From CAZAFD01 sp964484785 (GTDB lineage Bacteria; Pseudomonadota; Alphaproteobacteria; Rickettsiales; UBA1997), in assembly GCA_964484785.1 (NCBI GenBank), contig CAZAFD010000004.1:1-45393 (forward strand): 45,393 nucleotides of DNA. Direction: 5' to 3'. The first letter of the stretch is position 1. Every line of letters starts with the position of its first letter. Below the pieces are notes generated by a model, which saw only the letters and a program-made list of their open reading frames with translations, was not told where the DNA came from and made no database searches. The position numbers and the translations under genes were made by a program. Below are positions 17,120 to 25,101 of the stretch, piece by piece.

Positions 17120-17236
17120 TTATTAAAATAATGAGATTTAAGATAAAGTTACACAAAGTTTTGTCAAGGTATCTAAAATATACAAGCTAGACTAGATTGA
17201 AAAATAAATTTAACCTAGCCTGACCTGATAATTACC

Positions 17237-18730
17237 CTATCGTTCTTGGGACCATCCAACTTTAGTCAAAAAATCTTTATATGTACCGTCAAACAAAAAA
17301 ACTTTATTATCGTCAAATACAATAAGTTTTGAAATAAGATTATTTAACACTGTTTCATTATGACTAACAATAAAAAGTGCCCCCTCGAAATCCTGACATG
17401 CCTTAAGAAATGCCTCAGAACTATCCATATCTAAATGGTTGGTAGGCTCATCAAGCATTAGCAAATTACAAGGTTTTAGCAGCACTTTACCTAAAAGAAC
17501 CCTGCTTTTTTCTCCTCCGCTTAGTACACTAATTTTTTTCTGCGCTAATTCATCTGGAAACATCATATTACCAGCCATTCTTAATACTTGCGTTCTAGTT
17601 AAAGATTTATCAACACTCCATAGTTCTTCCTCTATAGTATGATCTAATCGTAAAACGTTCTTATTGGTCTGGCCAAAATATCCGACTACAGCCTTATTAT
17701 TAATTCTTATTACACCAGATAATGGACTTAGTCTACCGCTTAATAAATCCATCAGTGTACTTTTGCCCTTACCATTTTTACCAATAATCCCAACCTTATC
17801 ATGCGGCTTGATTGAAAAAGATAAATTCTTAATAAGTATATTGTCTTCGCTATAACCAAAGGTTAGATTGTCTACCGAAAAAAATACATTATTAGTATAA
17901 AAGGGTTGATAAGCAAACTTAAAATCTAATGTAGCAATATTATCAAGTTTTGTTTTAACTTCTTGTCTCTCTAACATTTTAATGTGTGACTGCACCCTAC
18001 TAGCTATATTAGCTTTATATCTAAACCTATCTATATAAGTCTGCACTTGTTTACGTTTTTTTTCTTCATTAATCCGCGTTTTTTCATAATTATCCTCTTC
18101 TAGCGCAATCTTATCATACATATTTTGAGTATTGCCAGTAATTTTTTGCGAAGTACCTCTGTGGATTAACAGGATGTGATCTACTACATCATCCATAAAA
18201 CTTCTATCATGTGTAATCAAAATAAACGAATGTCGCCATGTTTGTAAAAAAGTTTTTAACCATCGGATCGAAACAATATCTAAATAGTTTGTTGGCTCGT
18301 CTAAAAGCAAAAGATCAGGTTCCATCGCGAGTAATTTAGCAAAGTTAATTCTTATTTGCCATCCGCCAGAAAATTCATTAGGGTTTTTGTTTAAATCATC
18401 CTGAGCAAAACCTAAATTTAGTAACATCTTTTCTGCATCCCAAAAATTATCACGTTTATACTCCGGCATAGCGGCACAAACTTCATCGACTATATTAGCA
18501 CATCGGAAGTCCATATACTGCTTTAAGTAACCTATAGTGTAATTCCTTGATTTTACTATTTGACCAGAATCAGGAACTAAATCATTATTTATAATTTTCA
18601 GTAAAGTTGTTTTTCCACAACCATTTTTACCTATTAACCCAATTTTCTCTTTATCATTTAAAATAAAGCTAACATTACTAAATATATCTTTACCATTAAA
18701 AGATATACTTAGGTTTTCTGCCTTTAACAT
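17237..18730 (-). CDS. ABC-F family ATP-binding protein
   Basis: Two ABC ATPase domains sit in one 497-residue chain with no membrane helices, joined by a charged linker of about 80 residues. This is the ABC-F architecture of ribosome-associated translation factors (EttA, Uup, YheS). The first domain has Walker A GKNGCGKTT near residue 34, signature FSGGW, and Walker B LLLLDEPTNYLD. The second has GKNGKGKST near 319, LSGGEKSR, and LLMLDEPTNHLD. I cannot assign the subfamily with certainty. It is divergent from tdk, sharing a 190-base gap. Confidence 0.9.
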   Translation of the reverse strand: MLKAENLSISFNGKDIFSNVSFILNDKEKIGLIGKNGCGKTTLLKIINNDLVPDSGQIVKSRNYTIGYLKQYMDFRCANIVDEVCAAMPEYKRDNFWDAEKMLLNLGFAQDDLNKNPNEFSGGWQIRINFAKLLAMEPDLLLLDEPTNYLDIVSIRWLKTFLQTWRHSFILITHDRSFMDDVVDHILLIHRGTSQKITGNTQNMYDKIALEEDNYEKTRINEEKKRKQVQTYIDRFRYKANIASRVQSHIKMLERQEVKTKLDNIATLDFKFAYQPFYTNNVFFSVDNLTFGYSEDNILIKNLSFSIKPHDKVGIIGKNGKGKSTLMDLLSGRLSPLSGVIRINNKAVVGYFGQTNKNVLRLDHTIEEELWSVDKSLTRTQVLRMAGNMMFPDELAQKKISVLSGGEKSRVLLGKVLLKPCNLLMLDEPTNHLDMDSSEAFLKACQDFEGALFIVSHNETVLNNLISKLIVFDDNKVFLFDGTYKDFLTKVGWSQER

Positions 18731-18783
18731 AATATTTACACGTTAATTATATTACTTAGTACTCCTTTGATAAGGGATCATAA

Positions 18784-18818
18784 TTATCATTAAAATTTAA
18801 TTCAATAGGTAATGATAA
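18784..18818. repeat. Inverted repeat between ABC-F gene and tdk
   Basis: TTATCATT at 18784-18791 and AATGATAA at 18811-18818 form an 8-bp perfect inverted repeat with 19 bases between. It sits in the divergent intergenic region and could be an operator or chance in A/T-rich DNA. Confidence 0.35.
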
Positions 18819-18920
18819 AAATACATAAATGATTTAAAGATACATTTTATGTAAAAATTGTCTTTGAAAAAAAAATAATTTTGTTAAAATATATAAGCAT
18901 ATATTACATAGTTTATATAA

Positions 18921-19535
18921 ATGTCATTACAAACAAACGCTATTAATTTTCTTCCAAACAAAGGTGAATTGCTTTTTATTACTGGATGTATGTTTTCTAG
19001 AAAAAGTGAAGAACTGATTAGAAATGTAGAAATATTAAAAAAACACAACATAAAGTTTTTTGCTGTTAAACCCTATATACACGATCGTGATGGGGATTTT
19101 ATCAAATCCAGAGCTATTAAAAAAACTGTTAATTGTATTTTAATAAAAAATCCAATGGATCTTGTTGGTCGTAAAGAGCAGTTTATAATTATTGATGAAT
19201 ATCAATTTTTTCCTAAACACGAATTAGATACAGCTTTAAAAAAATTATTAAAAGAAAAAAAACAAATAATAATTTCTGGTTTAGATAAAATTTCCACAGG
19301 CGACTACTGGGAAAATTATGAAATAGTTAAAGAAAAAGCAACTAGAGTTATAGAACTAAGCGCTAAGTGCAGTATTTGCGGTAAACCAGCAAGATGGACA
19401 AGGATGATCAGTACATCAAACGACATTATACAAATAGAGGGAACAAGGAAGAATCTAAAATTCGAACCTCTATGCACAGAACATTTTTATCATATTCGGA
19501 AACGCGAAATGTCTAAAATATCAAGAAAAAATTAG
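18921..19535 (+). CDS. tdk: Thymidine kinase-like protein (TK1 type) with altered ATP loop
   Basis: TK1-type thymidine kinases phosphorylate thymidine for salvage. The fold markers are visible: phosphate loop GCMFSRKSEEL at residues 22-32, IKSRAI near 61, IIDEYQFF at 90-97 with the catalytic Glu93, and a zinc site CSIC at 150-153 with C185..H188. Two features are abnormal: the loop Gly of GPMFSGKT is Arg27, and the GLD.DF segment reads GLDKISTGD. Activity may be altered or lost. The length of 204 residues is normal. Its stop overlaps the folKP stop by 4 bases in convergent orientation. Confidence 0.82.
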   Translation: MSLQTNAINFLPNKGELLFITGCMFSRKSEELIRNVEILKKHNIKFFAVKPYIHDRDGDFIKSRAIKKTVNCILIKNPMDLVGRKEQFIIIDEYQFFPKHELDTALKKLLKEKKQIIISGLDKISTGDYWENYEIVKEKATRVIELSAKCSICGKPARWTRMISTSNDIIQIEGTRKNLKFEPLCTEHFYHIRKREMSKISRKN

Positions 19536-20782
19536 TCTTCCATAAAAAATTGGTTATAGAGATGATCAAAAGCTAATAAAGACTTTTGATTCTGTACGGG
19601 ATCGTGTACTCGTAAAATATCCACCTGTCTAGCTAGTCCTAAAGACAAAGCTAGTGTTTCACTGTCTCTTTGAGATGCTTCTTTATCAGAAAATATTTTC
19701 ATAAACGACTTTCTCGAATGACCAACAAGTATTCTTACATCATATTTATGAAAAACACTTATATTTTGTAATAACTGTAACGATTGGGTAGCATTTTTAC
19801 CAAAACCAATACCCGGATCAAAAATCATGTTATTTAAATTTAAGTTGTTTTTAACAAATAAATTTATCTTGGAATCCAACCAGTTAGTTACCACATCAAG
19901 TGTACGATCAAAACTAACATCTTTTATATCAAGATTGTGAGTAAATACAAATTGAATATTCTTATATTCCTTAGCCAATTCCAACATACCCACATCTTCT
20001 AGCCCATGTACGTCGTTGACCATATTAAAACCATTAAGGATTGCTTCTTTTGCTGTTTCTGGATGATAAGTATCAATACTCAATATTGGCTCAAAATAGC
20101 AACGTTTTCTATTTCTTATAAAATCAAATACTGGACCTAATCTGGTCAATTCTTCTCTTGCGTCAATAGGACTAGCCCCTGGCCGTGTCGATTCGGCACC
20201 TATATCTATTATGCCTACATTTTGTTTAGACCAAGAGTTAAAAATCTCTTTAAAAGAATCTATATCAATTTGTTTTTTACTGTCAGAGAATGAATCCGGG
20301 GTAATATTTATTATACCCATAAAAGTAGGTTGATGCCCTGGTCTATATATATTCAAATTTTTAACTTTGCTATAATTCAGATTAGATATAGGATCTAATA
20401 CAAAAGTTCTTTGCTTATACAATTTATGTGGAATAGTTAGAATGTCTTCATTAATAACTTCATCATTATAAAAAATAATATCTATATCAATAATCCTTGT
20501 AGACCAACGAGCATTACTATTTCTACCCATTTCTCTTTCTACAGACTTAATTTCCTTTAATAAATCAAGAGGACGTAATTTTGTTTTTACTTCAACTATT
20601 CCGTCAAAATATGGGATATTCCACTCGTCCCTAGCGTTACCAAGTAATAAAGCGGCCGGTGTTTCATAGATCATAGATGTTCTTAAAACCTCTATGCCAT
20701 GTTCGCAGAGTTTTTTACAGGCTAATTCTAAATTAGCTTTTCTATCTCCAAGATTAGTACCAAGAGCTAAATAAATACTCAC
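19532..20782 (-). CDS. folKP: Bifunctional HPPK-DHPS (FolK-FolP fusion) of folate synthesis
   Basis: Residues 1-148 are 6-hydroxymethyl-7,8-dihydropterin pyrophosphokinase (YLALGTNLGDR at the start, RWSTRIIDIDIIFY near 92-105). Residues 151-416 are dihydropteroate synthase (MGIINITPDSFSD near 155, DIGAESTRPGA, DPGIGFGK, VGHSRKSF). These are consecutive steps making dihydropteroate. Fusions of this order are known in several lineages, including Rickettsiales. The gene is 5 bases after ctpA, in a run lipoprotein-ctpA-folKP. Together with FolC at 9772 it indicates folate synthesis; folB and folE are not in the window. Confidence 0.95.
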   Translation of the reverse strand: MSIYLALGTNLGDRKANLELACKKLCEHGIEVLRTSMIYETPAALLLGNARDEWNIPYFDGIVEVKTKLRPLDLLKEIKSVEREMGRNSNARWSTRIIDIDIIFYNDEVINEDILTIPHKLYKQRTFVLDPISNLNYSKVKNLNIYRPGHQPTFMGIINITPDSFSDSKKQIDIDSFKEIFNSWSKQNVGIIDIGAESTRPGASPIDAREELTRLGPVFDFIRNRKRCYFEPILSIDTYHPETAKEAILNGFNMVNDVHGLEDVGMLELAKEYKNIQFVFTHNLDIKDVSFDRTLDVVTNWLDSKINLFVKNNLNLNNMIFDPGIGFGKNATQSLQLLQNISVFHKYDVRILVGHSRKSFMKIFSDKEASQRDSETLALSLGLARQVDILRVHDPVQNQKSLLAFDHLYNQFFMED

Positions 20783-20787
20783 AATAC

Positions 20788-22251
20788 TTATTCAACACTA
20801 GTTAAGTTTGCCCAAACTCCAATCCCCATAATTAAATCAAGCGCCCTACCAAGCTGATAGTCCTCCTGATACACATTTAGATTTTTGTCGTGTTCTTTTT
20901 TAATATTTTGACTAATATTCTTAGATACAATATCATCTTTGGTATTCTCTAGATGACCCTTAAGATCTTTTTCCTTTAGCGCAAACTTGGAGATCTTGTT
21001 ATTAACTATACGAATTTCATTGTTTTCTACTACAATATCCGGCTCTATACCATCAGCCTGAATAGATCTACCTAAAGGGGTGTAATATCTGGCTATAGTC
21101 ATCTTAATAGCACCGCCCATAGGCACCTGCATAACTGATTGGACTGAAGCCTTACCAAAAGACTTTGTACCAAGAACCACAGCTCTCTTATTATCCTGTA
21201 ATGCGCCAACAACAATCTCTGAAGCAGAAGCTGAACCCTCGTTAATTAAAACAACCATTGGTACATTCTTGAGAAATGGCTTATTATTATGTGATTTATA
21301 AGCTTCCAAGACCTTATTATCCCTACCCTTAATTGTAACAATCTTTTTGTCATTGGTTAAAAATAATTCTGCAATTTTAAGAGATTGATCTAAAAGACCG
21401 CCTGGATTACCTCTTAAATCTATAACTATTCCTTTAATGTTTTTCTCGCCAATTTCTTTTGTTAGGTTGACTAAACTTTTTAAAAATTCTTGATATACCT
21501 TCTCTGTAAAGCTAATAATTTTGATATAAATAACATCTGAATATCTTTTACTACGAATACATTTTTGGCTTATTACATCTCTCGTTATTCCAAATTCCAA
21601 TGGTTCAGCCTCCCCGTTTCTCAAAATAGTTAACCTTACAGTTTCACCAATTTTACCACGCATCATTTTAACAGCCTCATTTAAACTCATCTCTATAACT
21701 GATTTGCCATTAATTTGACTAATATAATCGCCGGACTTTAATCCAGCTTTATAAGCGGGTGTACCTTCAATTGGTGCAATAATCTTTATTAAAGAAAATT
21801 CCTTGGTAATTTCTATCCCAAGACCAGTAAATTCACCCTTCATGCTAACTTGCATATCATCAAAATCCTCCTTATTAAGATAAGAAGAATGTGGATCTAG
21901 GGAACTTAACATACCATCTATAGCAGCTTCGTATAATTTCTTAGACTCAACTGACTCCACGTAATCCCGCTGTATCTTATCGAGAACAAAATTAAACAAA
22001 GATATATAATTCGAACTTTCTTTTGAGTCCAGACCAATCTTATAATCAAAAAGCCTTTTTGTTATTGAGTCTTTTTTAAGATTAAGAGAAAAATCCTTAC
22101 TTGAAAGAAGTGTCTTACTTATACTGCCTTTTTGGTTGCTACCATTATATCTTTTTAATATATAGTTATTTGATATACCAAGACACAAGCCACTCATAAA
22201 AACAACTAGCAAGACAAAAATTGCCTTCAGAACTTTACTAAATTTCTTCAT
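20788..22251 (-). CDS. ctpA: Carboxy-terminal processing peptidase (S41, CtpA-like)
   Basis: A periplasmic or membrane-anchored serine protease of the tail-specific family. An N-terminal hydrophobic segment (residues 9-27) acts as signal or anchor, followed by SSLDPHSSYL, a PDZ domain (about 125-205), and the S41 core. The Ser/Lys dyad is in NEGSASASEIVVGAL and GTKSFGKASVQ, with LRGNPGGLL before it. At 487 residues the length is usual. A short lipoprotein gene precedes it by 2 bases and folKP follows. Confidence 0.94.
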   Translation of the reverse strand: MKKFSKVLKAIFVLLVVFMSGLCLGISNNYILKRYNGSNQKGSISKTLLSSKDFSLNLKKDSITKRLFDYKIGLDSKESSNYISLFNFVLDKIQRDYVESVESKKLYEAAIDGMLSSLDPHSSYLNKEDFDDMQVSMKGEFTGLGIEITKEFSLIKIIAPIEGTPAYKAGLKSGDYISQINGKSVIEMSLNEAVKMMRGKIGETVRLTILRNGEAEPLEFGITRDVISQKCIRSKRYSDVIYIKIISFTEKVYQEFLKSLVNLTKEIGEKNIKGIVIDLRGNPGGLLDQSLKIAELFLTNDKKIVTIKGRDNKVLEAYKSHNNKPFLKNVPMVVLINEGSASASEIVVGALQDNKRAVVLGTKSFGKASVQSVMQVPMGGAIKMTIARYYTPLGRSIQADGIEPDIVVENNEIRIVNNKISKFALKEKDLKGHLENTKDDIVSKNISQNIKKEHDKNLNVYQEDYQLGRALDLIMGIGVWANLTSVE

Positions 22252-22253
22252 AA

Positions 22254-22418
22254 TTAAGCTTTACCTACCAACCATTTATTTACTGGAACCCTAGTACCAC
22301 AAGGTCCATCTTCTGTAGATACACATGGGCTTTTAACATCAACAACTGTATTTCTTGCACATGATTGTACTAAAAACATAAAAACCACTATCGCAAAAAA
22401 TTTCAAAAAAAATCTCAT
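22254..22418 (-). CDS. Small 54-residue lipoprotein, DUF2706- or VirB7-like candidate
   Basis: Read on the minus strand, ATG at 22416-22418 opens a 54-codon frame ending in TAA at 22254. The N-terminus is a short basic-hydrophobic signal ending in LVQSC, with lipobox Cys20. The mature part is 35 residues with two further cysteines in KSPCVS and GPCGTR, then VPVN. From memory this resembles the small Rickettsia lipoprotein family DUF2706 (a PCVS then C.RRPVN pattern). Being a small Cys lipoprotein near virB8/virB9, it could also be a VirB7 counterpart; both are inference. It ends 2 bases before ctpA starts, so the two are co-transcribed. Confidence 0.75.
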   Translation of the reverse strand: MRFFLKFFAIVVFMFLVQSCARNTVVDVKSPCVSTEDGPCGTRVPVNKWLVGKA

Positions 22419-22524
22419 ATACTCTCATAGTACATATTTAAAGTTGACATTAGTTTAGTAAAGTCCTTTTATTTTTCAACACATAAAACCACAGTATTGA
22501 TAAGAAAAAGATTGTCTATACATA

Positions 22525-22554
22525 TTGACTATCCGTCAGTATTAGCATTATATT
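22525..22554 (+). promoter_or_regulatory. Predicted sigma70-type promoter of sppA-virB8-virB9
   Basis: TTGACT at 22525-22530 and TATATT at 22549-22554 are separated by 18 bases, about 40 bases before the sppA ATG. The region is divergent with the lipoprotein-ctpA unit. Confidence 0.65.
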
Positions 22555-22592
22555 AACATGTAAAACTTAGAACTTCAGAAAAATATATTGAG

Positions 22593-23498
22593 ATGAATGT
22601 AGATAATTTTTTAGCTTTCGAAAATTTAAGAAATAAACTAACAAGAAGCAGAATACTTATTGTATTGTTGGTATTAGCACTCATGTTCCAAATCTTAGGT
22701 ATGAGATTTTTTCCTAAAAGAAGCGGCAACAAGAATAAAGACTACGTAGCAAAGGTAAAGATCGATAGCGATATAACTGACAGTCTATTCGATCTTAAAT
22801 CATTGAATAAACTAAGAGATGATAATATAAAAGCTGTAATATTAGAAATTGACAGTCCTGGAGGAGAAGTTGTGCCAAGCGAAATACTTTTTAATTTCTT
22901 CAAAACTCTATCTAAAAAGAAACCAGTAGTAACCAGTATAAAAGGTTTAGCAGCCTCGGGTGCTTACATGGTGGCTTTATCCAGCGATTTTATTGTAGCT
23001 TATAACACCAGTTTAGTCGGATCTATAGGTGTGCTTATACAAAATATCGATGTGCAGGAATTAATTCAGAAAATTGGTATAAAAATAGATTTAGTTAAAA
23101 GCTCACCTCTAAAAGCAACTCCAAATCCTTATGAAACGATGGACGAAGACACACATATGGTTTTAAAGGAACAGATTAACGACATATATTCCTACTTTCT
23201 GGATTTATTTATAAGAGAAAGAAAAATAAAACCTAGCGAAGCAAGGGATATAGCCAATGGACAAGTATATACAGGAAAACAAGCCTTAGAATATCACTTA
23301 ATAGATAAAATCGGCGGTCTTGATGAAGTTAAAGAATACTTATCTAAAGTAAAGAAACTAGATATGGAAAGATTAGAAATCATAGATGTGTCTATATCCA
23401 AAGAATACCCAAGATCATTCTTGTTACGACACTTTATAAATAAGATTTTTACAAAAAACAAACCTTTATTACGAAATTTAGACATTATTACTCATTAA
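22593..23498 (+). CDS. sppA: Signal peptide peptidase SppA-like protease (S49)
   Basis: A membrane-anchored serine protease that degrades leftover signal peptides or other membrane proteins. A single N-terminal helix (about residues 20-37) precedes the S49 core: ILEIDSPGGEVVPSE near 87, the nucleophile in KGLAASGAYMVAL near 120, GSIGVLIQN near 140, and the Lys of the dyad in SSPLKATPNP near 170. At 301 residues it is the short single-domain form. VirB8 follows after 85 bases and may belong to the same transcript. Confidence 0.92.
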   Translation: MNVDNFLAFENLRNKLTRSRILIVLLVLALMFQILGMRFFPKRSGNKNKDYVAKVKIDSDITDSLFDLKSLNKLRDDNIKAVILEIDSPGGEVVPSEILFNFFKTLSKKKPVVTSIKGLAASGAYMVALSSDFIVAYNTSLVGSIGVLIQNIDVQELIQKIGIKIDLVKSSPLKATPNPYETMDEDTHMVLKEQINDIYSYFLDLFIRERKIKPSEARDIANGQVYTGKQALEYHLIDKIGGLDEVKEYLSKVKKLDMERLEIIDVSISKEYPRSFLLRHFINKIFTKNKPLLRNLDIITH

Positions 23499-23566
23499 TC
23501 TGGGTCTGGTTTTAACAATAAGTACTGCTTGATAAATAAAAAACCGAGTATATGATATTGCCCAGA
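23499..23566 (+). other. Nested inverted repeats between sppA and virB8
   Basis: TCTGGG at 23499-23504 pairs with CCCAGA at 23561-23566, and inside it GGTTTT at 23508-23513 pairs with AAAACC at 23540-23545. The arms could form a two-tier RNA stem ending 17 bases before the virB8 ATG. It may be a leader structure or a weak terminator. Confidence 0.4.
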
Positions 23567-23583
23567 TATTTTTGCTAGATAGA

Positions 23584-24264
23584 ATGGGTATAGTAAAAAA
23601 GAAAGAAGTTAATCAGATTAAAAGAGATTGGTATAGTAATAAATACCAGATTGTATTGCTACAAAAAAATTTATTTGCTCTATTTACTATTTGTGCCTTA
23701 ATAGCGGTGGTAATTGCTATATTCTTTGTTAAAAAGATAACAGAATCTAAATCCTTCGAACCATTTATCATCGAAATGGAAGATAAAACTGGCAACATAC
23801 AGGTAGTTGAAAATTTAACTCAAAGCAGTTTAACAGCAGATACAGCCTTAAAAAGGTATTTTGTATATAACTTTTTAAAAATAGCAGAAGGTTATAACTA
23901 CAGCACTTACAAAGAAGATTTGGTTAAACTAGGCTTATTTACAGATGCTAAAACTTACAGACAAATAACAAATACCATTTCTGTTAGGAATCCAAAAAGT
24001 CCTGTCAATGTCCTTAAGAATACTGGATTTTTAACTATTCAGGTAAAATCAATGGTATTTTTAACTAGTGGTAGCGCTAGTATAAGATTCCAGGTAAACA
24101 ATCTCTCATCAAATCTTACTATACCACAGCAACAGCATTTTGTAGCCTTTGTAGAATTTAAATTTACAGATATGAAATTGACCGACTCAGAAAGGTTTTT
24201 AAATCCTTTAGGGTTTCAAGTAATAAAATATAAAGTTGATAAAGATTTAATTCCAACAAAATAA
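23584..24264 (+). CDS. virB8: Type IV secretion system inner-membrane protein VirB8
   Basis: VirB8 is a bitopic inner-membrane protein that nucleates the T4SS. After a basic cytoplasmic tail there is one helix (about residues 28-46) and a periplasmic VirB8 domain with family-type segments (ALKRYFVYNFLKIAEGYNY, FLTIQVKSMVFL, FVAFVEFKF, LNPLGFQVIKYKVD). ATG at 23584 is chosen; an in-frame TTG at 23572 is less likely. The length of 226 residues is normal. VirB9 follows after 9 bases. No virB10, virB11 or virD4 follows, matching the scattered T4SS gene arrangement known in Rickettsiales. Confidence 0.9.
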   Translation: MGIVKKKEVNQIKRDWYSNKYQIVLLQKNLFALFTICALIAVVIAIFFVKKITESKSFEPFIIEMEDKTGNIQVVENLTQSSLTADTALKRYFVYNFLKIAEGYNYSTYKEDLVKLGLFTDAKTYRQITNTISVRNPKSPVNVLKNTGFLTIQVKSMVFLTSGSASIRFQVNNLSSNLTIPQQQHFVAFVEFKFTDMKLTDSERFLNPLGFQVIKYKVDKDLIPTK

Positions 24265-24273
24265 AAGAATAAA

Positions 24274-25032
24274 ATGAAAAAGATTCTCCTAATTCTATTG
24301 ATGAGTTTTATAGTTAGCTTTAGAGCTATGGCAGTGGAAGATATACCTACTACTATAGACTCTCGTATGAAAACTATTATATATAATCCAAATGAAGTAT
24401 TTGAACTTACATTTTTCTACGGATTTCAAGCATTTATAGAGTTTTCAGAAAACGAAGAAATAGAGATTATATCTCTTGGGGAATCTTATCCATGGAGAAT
24501 CACTCCTGTTGGAAAATATTTGTTTATTAGACCAATGCAGGTTAATGCTAATACAAATATGTTAATTATCACCACAGAAAGAACCTACCAGTTTCAGATA
24601 AAATCTAGAGCCTACGAAGAAGGTACAGATGATGAGTTGGTTTATTCCGTAAGATTTTTTTATCCTGATACGACAAAAAAACTTTTGGCTGATATGAATA
24701 CAAATTCCAATAACGAAAAATCAATCTTTGATTTGGATAAGAATAACCCGAATTTGAACTTTGACTATGTTATGACTGGAAATATTAAAAAATTGGCCCC
24801 AGTTAAGACTTTCGATGACGGTATCAATACTTATTTCCAATTTCCAAACAACAATACCGACATACCAAATTTATATGCCGTAGATATCAAGGGCCGAGAA
24901 ACATTACTGGATTATACAGTTGAAAATGGCTTCGTAGTGGTTAATTCTATTCAAATGCAATTTTCCTTAAGAAACCAGGACTCTATCTTGTGTATCTTTA
25001 ATAATAAGCTGTTAAATATTAATAAAAAGTAA
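24274..25032 (+). CDS. virB9: Type IV secretion system outer-membrane-complex protein VirB9
   Basis: VirB9 is the periplasmic component of the T4SS core complex. The signal peptide (MKKILLILLMSFIVSF..AMA) is followed by the N-terminal domain (YNPNEVFELTFFYGFQAFIEF, ISLGES..WRI) and, after an Asn-rich linker, the C-terminal domain (PVKTFDDGINTYFQFP, LYAVDIKGRETLLDY, VVVNSIQMQFSLR). At 252 residues it is of usual size. VirB8 lies just upstream. VirB7 usually binds the C-terminal domain; a candidate small lipoprotein is at 22254. Confidence 0.92.
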   Translation: MKKILLILLMSFIVSFRAMAVEDIPTTIDSRMKTIIYNPNEVFELTFFYGFQAFIEFSENEEIEIISLGESYPWRITPVGKYLFIRPMQVNANTNMLIITTERTYQFQIKSRAYEEGTDDELVYSVRFFYPDTTKKLLADMNTNSNNEKSIFDLDKNNPNLNFDYVMTGNIKKLAPVKTFDDGINTYFQFPNNNTDIPNLYAVDIKGRETLLDYTVENGFVVVNSIQMQFSLRNQDSILCIFNNKLLNINKK

Positions 25033-25101
25033 AGACTTGTTTGTCTTATAAATTTTTTAATAACTGAAACATTATTTTTATCAACAAAAACTATTTTGGT
25101 A

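Noticed and set aside
19532..19535. Convergent 4-base overlap of tdk and folKP stops
   Set aside because: Short stop-to-stop overlaps are common in compact genomes and need no special explanation.
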